64,000 nt of DNA from Silvibacterium acidisoli (GCA_022870745.1 CP085323.1:682001-746000), one strand, 5' to 3'. Numbered from the stretch's first letter, positions 26,750 to 35,965 are shown. Numbers and translations: made by a program. Notes: generated by a model not told the origin, from the letters alone.

Positions 26750-29170
26750 TTACTTCGTAGTGCGCGTCTGGGTAACGGCGCTCGACTGCCCCCCGCTTAC
26801 TTCGACGCTATCATCCTGACTGTTGAAAATCAATGCTGCACCTGTTGTCGTTCCCTTGGCCTGGTCTTCCATTCGAGGCGGGTTCGCCCCCGTACCAGTC
26901 AGGACGTATTTTCCGTCGTCCGCGGTATAAACCAGCTTTTCTCCCAATCCCTTACGGCCCGGCTGGGTTACGACAACGTGGCCGGTGGCGATCATGTGGT
27001 CTACGGCAGTCTGCTCCTGCTGCTTGCCCTTCGATGCCGGCGTCAGGAAGACCTGCGCCTGGTCCGAATGAATCGTTCCATCCGGATCCTGCGCAGTCAC
27101 AGAGCCCTTGAAATCAGCGCGACGGTCGTCATCGGAGTAAAAGAGCGTCCGGCTGTGAATCCGCACCGTGGCTGGCTGGTGTTTCGGCCCGAGAGCCGAA
27201 ACCATGTTCGAGCTGACAACCGGCGCAGTGTCGTTCTCCGCTCCATGCGCCTTGAGCGTCTGGGGCTTCTGGGTAAGCTCAACCACCGGCGCCAGGACGG
27301 AGTTCTGCCCCTGCCATAGGCGCGCCGGCGTCGATGGCGAACCGTAGAAGATACTGAGGCCGCTATCGTGATTTAGCTGCGCTCGGGCCGAGGTCAGGTG
27401 CACAGGCCCGTCTCCGCCCAGACCAGGCCCTGAAGGTGAACCTCCCGCTCCCTTTTTCTGCGTGTAGGTCGCCTTGACGCTGCCCTCCTCGGTCGCATCG
27501 CCCGAGTCGCGATGGAAGTCGATCGCCGTTGCCGACATCTGGAGCGACTGGCCATCGTCGAGGCGAGGGCTGCCCGTCAGATGCAGGATCTGGTCAGCTG
27601 AATGGTATTCGGAGTGTGCAGCCCAGGCCGTAAGTGTGGCCGGCTGCGGCTCGTTGTCCTTTTTCAGCGGGGTCTGCGTCAGCACCACGTGACCATCCTG
27701 GATGGCAGTCTCGACCTGCGAGGCTTCAGCCTGATCGGCGGTCTGGGTCTTCGGCTTGGCCTGCCCGGCAGGCGGAGGAGCGAAAGTAACGTGGAGACGG
27801 TCTCCGGAGCTCGTATTCGTCGAGCCATCCTTGGCAAGATCCACGATCTTGGTGTTCCCGGTGCCATCCAGCTGCGTGATCGAGCGGCCGTCCGAGTCGA
27901 GTGTGGCCAGCAACTCGTTGCCGCTTATGTTCGTGAGCTGCTGCGGCCCGTGCGACGGAATCGTATGCAGGTTGGCCTGAGCCGAACCTGTGGCAAGCAG
28001 CTTGTGAGCGATCGCATGCTGGTCCTCGCCCGGAACGAAGTCCACGTCCAGCTTCGAAGCCTGCACCTGTCTCGATGCATTCCCCTTGGGATCGCCGGGC
28101 AGCTGGGCTATCTGCTCGACAAAGCTGACAGCGTTGCGGAACTGGGCATGTTGCAGCATCGAGTCCGGCCCGAGGATCAGGGTGCCCTCGATGGCGGTGC
28201 CATGCATGCTCGAATTGCCCTTGTTCGAGACGAAGTTCACTCCGCCGCCCACGTCCTCGCGGGTCGGCTGGCTCTTGGCATCGAGTTGCGTCTCCGAGCT
28301 CTGCGAGGTCACCATAGTGCCGTCGTCGGAAACGACCTTTACGTGGCCTTTAGACTCGATGCTTTCAACGGACCCATCCTTGCGGAAGTGAAGCAGAGCG
28401 TTATCGGCGGAACTTTTCTCCGACTGGTAATCGACCACCGGACTCAGCAGGCTGCCCTGGTAGGAATCGCGCAGAAACTCCGCGTGAATCGCGTGGACCG
28501 TTGCCTCTTTTCCATTGGAGCTGGTGGTAATCTCCACCTGGTGATCGAGGATCAGCAGGCCGGTCTTCGAGTTGTAGCTCGCCCCCATCGAACTCCCAGC
28601 CGCTTTGGGAAGCTCAAACTCCATGTGCTGGTCGGTGGTCGCATCGCCTGTCTTCGAATTGAACGTCAGGCCGCTTGTCTTTACATGAATGGTGTTGTTC
28701 TCCGGGGCGGGATTCTTATCGTCCGGATTCGTGCTCGACCCGTCATCCTTCGGCGTGCTGGAATCCGACGCTCCAAGCCCGGCGAGATCGATCTGTACCG
28801 TTCCCTTGGCGACCGCGATGCCGCTCTGCTGGTCGTAATCGAACTCGGAGCCGGAGATACGGTCTACGCGGTTCGAGCCCTTCGGGCCGTAAAGCTTGAT
28901 ATCTACGTCATGCAGCGCGGCGTGACCACCCGTTTTGTACTGCACGAGCTTCGAGGCATGGATGGTGTAAAGCGTATGCCCGTCGCTGGATTGCGAATAG
29001 GTAAAGCCGTTCGCCGTCTGCTGAATATCTACGCCCAGCTTGCCGGGCAGATCCTTCTCAAAGCGCCTGAACCGAAAACGGGAATAGAAGAAAAATCCCG
29101 CCAGGGTAAGGACGAGCAAGCAGCCAAGAACAACGATTCCCAGGCGAAGCCTCGCCACCGTAATGCGCAT
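26750..29170 (-). CDS. Large LptC/OstA (LptA)-like LPS transport protein
   Basis: The 806-residue protein has one N-terminal membrane anchor (residues 8-28) followed by a periplasmic region with LptC-type strands (residues 45-130, HASKLVQYKTGGHAAL and AKGTVQIDL). Several further OstA/LptA-like beta-jellyroll blocks follow, with recurring AxGxVxVxxDD and TGSPRLDDGQ-type motifs near residues 260-290, 410-440, 540-570 and 700-790. E. coli LptC has about 190 residues and LptA about 185, so this looks like an LptC fused to extra LptA-like bridge repeats. The Pro/Ser/Asp-rich stretches between blocks suggest linkers. Confidence 0.82.
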   Translation of the reverse strand: MRITVARLRLGIVVLGCLLVLTLAGFFFYSRFRFRRFEKDLPGKLGVDIQQTANGFTYSQSSDGHTLYTIHASKLVQYKTGGHAALHDVDIKLYGPKGSNRVDRISGSEFDYDQQSGIAVAKGTVQIDLAGLGASDSSTPKDDGSSTNPDDKNPAPENNTIHVKTSGLTFNSKTGDATTDQHMEFELPKAAGSSMGASYNSKTGLLILDHQVEITTSSNGKEATVHAIHAEFLRDSYQGSLLSPVVDYQSEKSSADNALLHFRKDGSVESIESKGHVKVVSDDGTMVTSQSSETQLDAKSQPTREDVGGGVNFVSNKGNSSMHGTAIEGTLILGPDSMLQHAQFRNAVSFVEQIAQLPGDPKGNASRQVQASKLDVDFVPGEDQHAIAHKLLATGSAQANLHTIPSHGPQQLTNISGNELLATLDSDGRSITQLDGTGNTKIVDLAKDGSTNTSSGDRLHVTFAPPPAGQAKPKTQTADQAEASQVETAIQDGHVVLTQTPLKKDNEPQPATLTAWAAHSEYHSADQILHLTGSPRLDDGQSLQMSATAIDFHRDSGDATEEGSVKATYTQKKGAGGSPSGPGLGGDGPVHLTSARAQLNHDSGLSIFYGSPSTPARLWQGQNSVLAPVVELTQKPQTLKAHGAENDTAPVVSSNMVSALGPKHQPATVRIHSRTLFYSDDDRRADFKGSVTAQDPDGTIHSDQAQVFLTPASKGKQQEQTAVDHMIATGHVVVTQPGRKGLGEKLVYTADDGKYVLTGTGANPPRMEDQAKGTTTGAALIFNSQDDSVEVSGGQSSAVTQTRTTK

Positions 29171-29230
29171 ATGAGTAGTTTCTCGAAAAGACAGTCAGAG
29201 ATAAGACGATCAGCCGTCCTTTTGGATGCA

Positions 29231-29267
29231 GGCTTTGCTCCACCGGTTCACCCGGTGAAACAAAGCC
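29231..29267 (-). terminator. Two-part hairpin downstream of the 207-residue gene
   Basis: GGCTTTG (29231-29237) pairs with CAAAGCC (29261-29267) and CACCGG (29241-29246) with CCGGTG (29252-29257), with a 3x3 internal loop. It sits 6 bases after the stop of the gene at 29274 (minus strand) and before the lptC-like gene. There is no strong U-tract. Confidence 0.5.
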
Positions 29268-29273
29268 CCGCAG

Positions 29274-29897
29274 CTAGTTCAGGCTCTGCAGGCGGGCAAT
29301 AAGCTTCTCGGCCAGGTTTTCGCCGGATTCAGACCAGAGCAGCCTGGTCGAGATACCGCAGTTCTTCTGTACCGCCTGGGTGAAATCTACGATCTTCTGC
29401 ACATTCTGCTTCACATGCTGCGCGGCCTCTTCGTCGAGGTCGACCTCTTCCTGCAGGAATGGCGTATCCGGCCCAAAGCCGATGCGGATATGGCCGTTCT
29501 GCTCATACGCGCCCTCATCGAACTCAGACCCGAAGCCGACAATGGTCACCCGGCTGGGCTCGAGCCTCCAGATGGGGTCGAGGCTGCCTGCGCTGTCAGG
29601 CGCCCACAGCTCCCACTCCATTTCGAACTCGTAGGCAAAGTCGTCGTGCAGCATCTCGGTAGCCGCCGCCACTGCCTCCCGCGGCTCGGAGTCGATTGCA
29701 TCGGGCTCGTGTTCCCGGTCATAAACGCGCTGGTAAGCGGGAGCCTCATTCCAGCTGAGTGGATAGGCAGCGGCGGCCTTCACGCGGCCGGAGCCGCCCG
29801 AGGCAGTAAACTGCTCCATCACCTTTTCAAGGGCGGCGGGCAAAGCGAAGAGCCGGAAGTTCGGATACCACAGGCTCAAATAAAGCTGATCGGCCAT
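29274..29897 (-). CDS. Conserved hypothetical protein, 207 residues
   Basis: I do not recognise the family. The product starts MADQLYLSLWYPNFRLFALP, has no signal peptide or membrane segment, and is rich in Glu and Asp in the middle and C-terminal thirds. It has an alpha/beta composition with a helical C-terminus (QHVKQNVQKIVDFTQAV). It lies upstream of the lptC/lptB operon, separated by a hairpin, and is divergent from the S10 peptidase. Start ATG is the only upstream candidate that fits. Confidence 0.7.
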   Translation of the reverse strand: MADQLYLSLWYPNFRLFALPAALEKVMEQFTASGGSGRVKAAAAYPLSWNEAPAYQRVYDREHEPDAIDSEPREAVAAATEMLHDDFAYEFEMEWELWAPDSAGSLDPIWRLEPSRVTIVGFGSEFDEGAYEQNGHIRIGFGPDTPFLQEEVDLDEEAAQHVKQNVQKIVDFTQAVQKNCGISTRLLWSESGENLAEKLIARLQSLN

Positions 29898-30072
29898 AAT
29901 TCCATTCTAATTCGTCACAATTATCAGGTGGAATCGTTCCCATCGATGACAAACTCAACAGTCAGGGACCGTTCCGCTGCCGTTCTATACTGCTTACACG
30001 TTTCCTGCAGTGCGACTGACCGCTTCGACGTTCCACATCTTCTGTAGCACCTTTAATTTAAGGATGATCCGC

Positions 30073-31680
30073 ATGGTTAAGCCTTCCCTGCTGCTGGGCG
30101 CAGTTCTCGCCGCAGCTGTATCCGCTTCTGCCTTCGCCGCCGACGACGTGACTCCCGCCATCAGAGTCATGCCTCCCGACTCGACCACCGAAGGCACCGT
30201 GACCACCGCGAGTGGCCAGAAGATCGCCTACCAGGCGACCGCCGGAACCATCATGGTCGGAGCGACCGAAGCCGCAGATGCCCTGCTCAACGCTAATGGC
30301 CAGCCCGATCCCGGCTCGCCCGCCGCGCTGGTAAAGGATCCGAAAGACGCGCCGCCGACCGTCGCCATGTTCTATGTCGCCTACATGAAGAAGGATGCCG
30401 ATCCGCAGACGCGCCCGATCGCGTTCTTCTACAACGGAGGCCCCGGCAGCTCGACCGTCTGGCTGCACATGGGCTCCTTCGGACCCAAGCGCGTATCGAC
30501 ACCGGAGGATCAGCATCTGCCCGCTGCTCCATATAAGCTGCTCGATAACCCGGAGACCCTGCTCGACACCACCGACGTGGTTTTCATCGACATGCCGGGC
30601 ACCGGCTTCGGCCGGTTCTACGGCAAGGACCCCGAGAAGGCCTTCTGGGGCATCGACGAGGACGCGCACGCCTTCGCCCGCTTCATCGCCCGATTCATCA
30701 GCAAGAACAATCGCTGGAATTCGCCCAAGTATCTCTTCGGCGAGAGCTACGGCACCACGCGCTCGGCTGTGTTGTCGAACATTCTCGAAAATGAGAAGTC
30801 GATCGACCTGAATGGCGTCATCCTGCTATCGCAGATCTTCAACTTCACATCGGACATCGACGGCGCCCGCACCAACCCCGGTATCGACCTGCCTTTCGAA
30901 ACCGGCCTGCCCACCTACGCCGCAACCGCCTGGTATCACCACAAGCTACCTAACCAGCCGGCCCAGCTCGAGCCATTCCTGAAAGAAGTGGAAACCTTTG
31001 CCATGGGCGACTACGCCCGCGCACTGGCTCAGGGCACCGATCTCTCCGCCAGCGACAAGCAGGCCATTGCCGAAAAGCTGCACAACTACACCGGCCTTCC
31101 CGTGGATTACCTGATCCGCGCCGATCTCCGTGTGAGCGGTGGCGGCTTTACCAAGAACCTTCAGTTAGACAATGGCCTCACGACAGGACGCCTCGATACA
31201 CGCTTCTCCGGACCGGTACTCAATCCGCTCAGCGAAGAATCAGAGTACGATCCGCAGAGCTCGGCCATCTCGTCGGCTTATGTTTCGACCTTCAACGACT
31301 ACGTCCGGCGCGACCTGAAGTACGGTGACGGCGCAACCTACCTGCCCATGGCCAACATAGGCATCGGCAGCCCGCAGTGGGATTTCAAGCACAACGACAA
31401 CCCGATCAATGCCAACGTGAGCGCCGACCTTGCCCAGGCCATGAAGACCAATCCGCGCCTCAAGGTGATGGTGAACGGCGGCTACTATGACCTGGCGACG
31501 CCGTTCTACGCGGCCTTTTACGAGGACAAGCACCTGCCCATCTCGTCCGATCTTGCAAAGAACATTGAGTATGACTGGTACGAGTCCGGCCACATGGTCT
31601 ATGTCCGCGATGAGTCGCTCAAGCAATTGCATGAGCGAGTGGCTGCCTTCATTCGCAAGACAGAAGCCGGAAACAAGTAG
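30073..31680 (+). CDS. Secreted S10 serine carboxypeptidase
   Basis: This 535-residue exported protein has a signal peptide (SLLLGAVLAAAVSASAFA, cut near residue 22). The S10 hallmarks follow: oxyanion block YNGGPGSSTVWLHMG (residues 120-134), catalytic Ser225 in GESYGTTR, the late Asp in GGYYDLATP and the His in SGHMVYVRD. S10 enzymes release C-terminal residues at acidic pH, fitting peptide scavenging in the periplasm or outside. ATG 30073 has AAGGA at 9 bases and directly precedes the signal; the longer frame begins with unlikely residues. A terminator follows. Confidence 0.9.
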   Translation: MVKPSLLLGAVLAAAVSASAFAADDVTPAIRVMPPDSTTEGTVTTASGQKIAYQATAGTIMVGATEAADALLNANGQPDPGSPAALVKDPKDAPPTVAMFYVAYMKKDADPQTRPIAFFYNGGPGSSTVWLHMGSFGPKRVSTPEDQHLPAAPYKLLDNPETLLDTTDVVFIDMPGTGFGRFYGKDPEKAFWGIDEDAHAFARFIARFISKNNRWNSPKYLFGESYGTTRSAVLSNILENEKSIDLNGVILLSQIFNFTSDIDGARTNPGIDLPFETGLPTYAATAWYHHKLPNQPAQLEPFLKEVETFAMGDYARALAQGTDLSASDKQAIAEKLHNYTGLPVDYLIRADLRVSGGGFTKNLQLDNGLTTGRLDTRFSGPVLNPLSEESEYDPQSSAISSAYVSTFNDYVRRDLKYGDGATYLPMANIGIGSPQWDFKHNDNPINANVSADLAQAMKTNPRLKVMVNGGYYDLATPFYAAFYEDKHLPISSDLAKNIEYDWYESGHMVYVRDESLKQLHERVAAFIRKTEAGNK

Positions 31681-31710
31681 AGAGTGTCCCAACCATAAGG
31701 GATAGCCTTC

Positions 31711-31740
31711 AAGGGGATGGTCAGGGTACCATCCCCTTTT
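31711..31740 (+). terminator. Rho-independent terminator after the S10 peptidase
   Basis: AAGGGGATGGT (31711-31721) and its exact complement (31728-31738) form an 11-bp stem with a 6-base loop, followed by TTTT. It lies 31 bases after the peptidase stop. Confidence 0.85.
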
Positions 31741-31795
31741 CTGCGTTTATGATGGGTAGCCGAAGCGAATCCCAGCTCGAAAAGGCTCCAAACGC

Positions 31796-32905
31796 ATGAC
31801 GCGCTATGCACGCCGGATCTCTTCTTCACTGCTTGCCATCGCCTCTGTTCTCAGCGCCGCCGCGCAAAGCGCCCGTCCCGCGCTGCCTCCATTGCCTGCA
31901 CCGCAGGGTGTTCCGCAGGCCGGTCCCGCGACAGACGCTCCATACAATCCCACCGCGATTCTTCCCGGCGGCGTGGTGGTTCGGCTTTATGCATCGAACT
32001 CGCCGTTCCTCGACCACCGGCGCATTCGCGAGCCGGAAAGCTATGCTCTGAGCACGAGCGTACCGGGACGCATCCAGTCCATCGTCAACATTCATATTCC
32101 TTCTATCGAGTTTCATCCTGCCGACGCGGGCATGAATACCGGCACCACCGTCATCCTGATTCCCGGCGGCGGCCATCGCTTCCTGAACGTGGGCACCGAG
32201 GGCGCGGACTTCGTGCCGTTCTTCTACCAGTACGGCGTGAACACGGTTATTCTTCGCAACCGCCTCCACAGCGACGGATACGATGTGGACAAGGACGAGG
32301 TCCGCGACACGCTGCAGGCAATCCGCCTGGTGCGCGCGCACGCGGCGGATTGGCATCTCGATCCCAATCGCATTGGAGTCATGGGCTTCTCCGCTGGCGG
32401 CGAGCTGGCAGCGAATGCCGCGGTTCGCTACGACGATTTCGACAAGCAGAACAACGGCGCGGACGACCCGCTTGCAGGAACTTCCTCGCGGCCCGATTTC
32501 GTGACGCTTATCTATCCGGGACCGTCACCGTTTGCGCCGGGCAAGACGCCTCCCAGTCCTCTGCCACATAACCTGCCGCCTTCTTTCATCACCTCTGCCG
32601 GCTCAGACGACCAGGTCCATGCGGTATGGGCCGACCAGTACTTCGCCGCCATGCTGGCGCAGCATGTTCCGAATCTCGAAATGCACATCTACGCTGCAGG
32701 ACGCCACCCTGGCGAGGTCCTGCGCGACGGCAGCCACATGACCGGCGGACTCTCGGACAAGCAGGGCACGCCCTTCGGCACCTGGCAGCTCCGCTTCATC
32801 GACTGGTTTCGCGAGCTGGGCTTTCTCGACAAACCAGGTGTAAAGACGAAAGCCGCCAGCGATCTCGATTACTATCTGAGCCATCCTGCACAGGAAAACA
32901 AATAA
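31796..32905 (+). CDS. Secreted alpha/beta hydrolase (esterase/lipase-like)
   Basis: The 369-residue protein has a signal peptide (to about SAAAQ, residue 24) and a Pro-rich spacer. The hydrolase core has IPGGGH (oxyanion), nucleophile elbow GFSAGGELAA (Ser near residue 200), an Asp in SAGSDDQVHAVWAD and the His in AGRHPGEVL. This arrangement resembles dienelactone-hydrolase/acetyl-esterase type enzymes of polysaccharide degraders. The substrate is not clear. The DUF4239 gene follows after 3 bases. Confidence 0.85.
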   Translation: MTRYARRISSSLLAIASVLSAAAQSARPALPPLPAPQGVPQAGPATDAPYNPTAILPGGVVVRLYASNSPFLDHRRIREPESYALSTSVPGRIQSIVNIHIPSIEFHPADAGMNTGTTVILIPGGGHRFLNVGTEGADFVPFFYQYGVNTVILRNRLHSDGYDVDKDEVRDTLQAIRLVRAHAADWHLDPNRIGVMGFSAGGELAANAAVRYDDFDKQNNGADDPLAGTSSRPDFVTLIYPGPSPFAPGKTPPSPLPHNLPPSFITSAGSDDQVHAVWADQYFAAMLAQHVPNLEMHIYAAGRHPGEVLRDGSHMTGGLSDKQGTPFGTWQLRFIDWFRELGFLDKPGVKTKAASDLDYYLSHPAQENK

Positions 32906-32908
32906 ACG

Positions 32909-33670
32909 ATGGGCATCTTCCTGGAAGTGATACTCACGCTCATGGTCGCGATCGTGGCCTGCATCGAGATCGGCCGCCATCTGCGGCGGCATGTAAGAAC
33001 GGACAAGACCAGCTCCGAACTGACCGTGATCGATGGCGCAATCTTCGGCCTGCTGGGCCTGCTGCTGGCGTTTGCTTTCGCCGGCGCGGATTCGCGCTTC
33101 GAGGCCAGAAGGCAACTCATCGTGCAGGAAGCGAACGATATCGGAACAGCCTATCAACGTCTCGACCTGCTGTCCGAGGAAGCGCAGCCCCAGCTTCGCC
33201 AGGACATGCGTGATTACACCGATGCCCGCATCCGCTATTTCCAGGCATTGAATATAGATCAGGAAGCGACACGGGAAGCGTCCCGGCAGATAGAACGGTT
33301 GCAGCAGAAGATGTGGAAAGAAGCAGTGATTGCGGCCAAAGCCACCGCCTCGCCTGGCGTTCTCACGCTTGTGCTAGGTTCCATCGGAGACATGACGAGC
33401 ACGGCCACCAAACGTTCCGCGGCACTGCAGACCCATCCTCCGCCAACCATCTACCTGCTCCTGTTGATACTGGCGCTGGCAAGCGCGCTGGTCGCAGGTC
33501 ACGGCATGGGCGATACGGTGAGGCGGCCATTTCTGCACACCATCGTGTATGCGCTTGCCCTGACAATCACGATTTCCGTGATTGTTGACCTTGAGTATCC
33601 TCGCGCCGGCCTCATTCGTGTAGACCGCTACGACCAGATGCTGATACAGCAGAGATCGAGCATGAATTAG
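32909..33670 (+). CDS. DUF4239 (bestrophin-like) membrane protein
   Basis: The protein of 253 residues has four hydrophobic segments (about 3-20, 44-62, 180-200 and 212-232) around a helical, charged middle. The DGAIFGLLGLLLAFAFAGAD and RRQLIVQEANDIGTAYQRLD blocks are the family signature. The molecular role of DUF4239 is unsettled; an ion-channel-like role is only suggested by fold similarity. It follows the hydrolase by 3 bases. Confidence 0.75.
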   Translation: MGIFLEVILTLMVAIVACIEIGRHLRRHVRTDKTSSELTVIDGAIFGLLGLLLAFAFAGADSRFEARRQLIVQEANDIGTAYQRLDLLSEEAQPQLRQDMRDYTDARIRYFQALNIDQEATREASRQIERLQQKMWKEAVIAAKATASPGVLTLVLGSIGDMTSTATKRSAALQTHPPPTIYLLLLILALASALVAGHGMGDTVRRPFLHTIVYALALTITISVIVDLEYPRAGLIRVDRYDQMLIQQRSSMN

Positions 33671-33820
33671 GCGGAAGCATCCACGATCCTGAACCGGCAA
33701 TCGTGACATGGTGAGACCCTGGCAGGTGCGGATTTTAGCCTGCACCTCTGTCACGCCAATAAAAACCGGCTTCATCCCCTGAGGGAAACCCCTAGTTTCG
33801 CAACCAGCAGCATCGGCGAA

Positions 33821-34555
33821 CTAATCCTTTTTGTGCAGAAGTGCCCGCTGCATCTTCCCGAGCATGCCCGTCCATGTTTCCGCATCGGACGAATCCAGCC
33901 CCATACGCAGGATCATGCGGCGGACCTTCTCCGCGGCAGCTGCCTCCGTTTGCGGCTGAGTGTAACCGCTGGCCTTCAACGCCTCGAGCAGACTTTGATT
34001 GAGCCGCTCTAACTCCGCTCCTGTTGCCGCAGCGGAATTCTGCGGCGGCACGGAAAGAGCGCCGCCGCGAATCAGTTCGTACAAGCAAACGGCGACCGCC
34101 TGCCCCAGGTTCATCGAACCATGCTCCTCACGCGTGGGGATGCGCATCAGCCAATGGCAGTGGTTGAGATCCTGGTTCGAGAGGCCGCGCTTCTCCGATC
34201 CGAAGAGAATGGCCGCCTTGCCTGCGCCGAGATGCCCTGCCAGCAAGGGCCCTCCTTCGTCGAGTGGATGTACCGCCTGCTCAACCTGCCGCGATTCGAG
34301 CGCCGAGGTCCCGACGACCAACCTACAGTCGGCAATAGCTTCGGCCAGGCTCGAGAACTCCTCCGCCTGCTGCAAAAGCTGAGGCGCGCCCACAGCGGAG
34401 CGCGCCTCGCGAAATGACAGTTCGTATGTATTGACCACGCGCAGATGGGTGAAGCCGAAATTACTCATCGCCCGTGCTGCCGCGCCGATGTTGAGCGGGT
34501 TGCGTGCCGCCACCAGCACCACCCGCAGATTGCTCCGTTGTTCTAGTGTCAGCAA
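33821..34555 (-). CDS. trmJ: TrmJ-like tRNA/rRNA 2'-O-methyltransferase (SPOUT)
   Basis: The 244-residue protein has SPOUT signatures: VVLVAARNPLNIGAAARAM (residues 12-30, motif 1 Asn and Arg), FGSEKRGLSN near residue 117, and the knot motif TREEHGSMNLGQAVAVCLYE near residue 137. TrmJ methylates position 32 of tRNA. The N-terminal half alone defines the family; target site is inferred. The mscL gene lies upstream on the same strand after a 32-base gap. Confidence 0.85.
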   Translation of the reverse strand: MLTLEQRSNLRVVLVAARNPLNIGAAARAMSNFGFTHLRVVNTYELSFREARSAVGAPQLLQQAEEFSSLAEAIADCRLVVGTSALESRQVEQAVHPLDEGGPLLAGHLGAGKAAILFGSEKRGLSNQDLNHCHWLMRIPTREEHGSMNLGQAVAVCLYELIRGGALSVPPQNSAAATGAELERLNQSLLEALKASGYTQPQTEAAAAEKVRRMILRMGLDSSDAETWTGMLGKMQRALLHKKD

Positions 34556-34587
34556 GTCTGCATTTTACGGCAGAACCTGCGCAGCGA

Positions 34588-35037
34588 CTAAGCCGCTACT
34601 GCCGGAATCGGTTCGGCACAATGCGCGCAACGTGTGGCCGCGATGGGGCAATCGCTGAGGCACTGCGGGCAGGGGCGCGTCTTCGGCGGCTCCGCCTTGG
34701 CCGGGTGGAACTTCGCAAGCAGCTTCTGCATCGGCAGCACGATGAAGAAGTAGATAACCGCCGCATTCAGGAGGAAGCTGATCAGATTATTGAGGAAGAG
34801 TCCGTACTTGATGACACCGGCGTTCTTGCCGGGATCGCCAAGAACGGAGGGATGGAAATTCAGATTCCACACCAGGGCGGAGAAATCCGGTTTACCGATA
34901 ATCGCGGCGACGAAGGGTGTGATGATGTCAGTGACGAGGGAATTCGTGATCGCTGCGAAGGCTGCACCGATGATCACGGCGACCGCCAGATCGACAACGT
35001 TTCCACGAAGAATAAAATCCCGGAATCCCTTCAGCAT
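34588..35037 (-). CDS. mscL: Large-conductance mechanosensitive channel with C-terminal zinc ribbon
   Basis: The 149-residue protein has MscL blocks: FRDFILRGNVVDLAVAVIIGAAF (TM1, residues 5-27) and FLLNAAVIYFFIVLPMQKL (TM2). The channel opens under high membrane tension to release solutes during osmotic downshock. The C-terminus (residues 118-149) carries CPQC and CAHC pairs, a zinc-ribbon-like tail absent from E. coli MscL. The start ATG is preceded by AGGAGCGAGCC. Confidence 0.93.
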   Translation of the reverse strand: MLKGFRDFILRGNVVDLAVAVIIGAAFAAITNSLVTDIITPFVAAIIGKPDFSALVWNLNFHPSVLGDPGKNAGVIKYGLFLNNLISFLLNAAVIYFFIVLPMQKLLAKFHPAKAEPPKTRPCPQCLSDCPIAATRCAHCAEPIPAVAA

Positions 35038-35171
35038 AGGCTCGCTCCTTGGGGTTTTTTAAGTTTGAAAATAAAACAAGACGCACCGTAACGATGCCAT
35101 CCTACCGCACATCGATGGTCTCAACGAGCAATTTATGGGGCGAAATTTATTTCATTTCTATGAGATGCGAA

Positions 35172-35194
35172 GATCTTCAACGCCGTTGAAGATC
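35172..35194 (-). terminator. Hairpin downstream of the 107-residue membrane gene
   Basis: GATCTTCAAC (35172-35181) and its exact complement (35185-35194) form a 10-bp stem with a 3-base loop. It lies 8 bases after the stop of the minus-strand gene at 35203. The U-tract is weak. Confidence 0.45.
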
Positions 35195-35202
35195 GGCCAG
35201 CG

Positions 35203-35526
35203 CTATCGCGATCTGATCTGCGTCCCCAGCGAATCGCAGATGTCGCGGTACCGCCGCACGTAGCGGAAGTCTGTAAAGAGCGTCGCCGCGGCAATCAACA
35301 GGCAGAAGAAAAGAAACCATCGCTGCGACTTTTCCTTATGACGCGCCATAAGCCGGAAGCAGATCGAGATGAGGAATGCGGCAACGGTCGCCAGCACAGT
35401 AAGCGGAGCCAGCTTGTTACAGTCAATGCCCGCTGACGGCTTCATGTACCAGACGGAGCCTGCCGCGACTCCCAATGCCAGCACAGCGACCGATACAAGA
35501 CGAAATGGAAAATGCGGACGATCCAG
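35203..35526 (-). CDS. Small membrane protein, apparent CTG start
   Basis: I do not recognise the family. The 107-residue product has hydrophobic segments near residues 13-28, 44-60 and 70-86 and a C-terminal basic/aromatic tail. The frame has a GTG at 35484 with no ribosome site. A CTG at 35526 (minus strand, coordinates 35524-35526) has AAGGAG 7 bases upstream and directly follows an in-frame TGA. It is the only start candidate with a ribosome site and gives residues fitting an N-terminal membrane segment. Divergent from the next small membrane gene. Confidence 0.55.
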   Translation of the reverse strand: MDRPHFPFRLVSVAVLALGVAAGSVWYMKPSAGIDCNKLAPLTVLATVAAFLISICFRLMARHKEKSQRWFLFFCLLIAAATLFTDFRYVRRYRDICDSLGTQIRSR

Positions 35527-35668
35527 GGCACGGCTCCTTCAAGCAGCTTCTTTGCGTGATTGTCTCATCTGCCCGGCGGTGTCCTCTCGAAGACAACCAC
35601 CCGGCCAGGCCTGCCCTCGATTGGGTAAAGTGGTACGGACAGCCACCACGCAGCGCTGCCGACTCCGG

Positions 35669-35965
35669 ATGCTCCATCCAGTTCTCAATCTCCGTGCACG
35701 CTCTCTGGTTCGAGGAACCGTGATGGTGCTCTTCGCTCTGGGTATCGCTTTTCCGCTCGCGGGCTTTCCGCACACGCACGCATCGCTGCTGCTCGTCATC
35801 CCCGCTGTACTGGGCCTATGGGGAACCTACGAGACTTCGCGATGCCTGCGCCTGCGTTGGAGCTTCTACCATGGGGGCGTGCTGCTGCTGCTCTACATGG
35901 ATGTCATGGCGCTGGCCATGATTTTTTTCCTGCTGCTCTACCCTTATGCCGGCTGGCTGCAATGA
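35669..35965 (+). CDS. Small multi-pass membrane protein
   Basis: This 98-residue product has three hydrophobic segments (about 17-32, 38-54 and 71-93) with FALGIAFPLAGFPHTHA and YMDVMALAMIFFLLLYPYAG. The frame is open further upstream but those residues look unlike a protein; ATG 35669 is the best start, although it lacks a clear ribosome site. No family is recognised. It ends at a hairpin shared with mtnA. Confidence 0.5.
   Translation: MLHPVLNLRARSLVRGTVMVLFALGIAFPLAGFPHTHASLLLVIPAVLGLWGTYETSRCLRLRWSFYHGGVLLLLYMDVMALAMIFFLLLYPYAGWLQ

Noticed and set aside
27602-29302. 566-residue frame opposite the LptC/OstA-like gene
   Set aside because: Shadow of the high-GC minus-strand gene, which is coupled to lptB.
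33671-33820. Terminator between the DUF4239 gene and trmJ
   Set aside because: Only a 6-bp AGGTGC/GCACCT stem with a 12-base loop is present; too weak to call.
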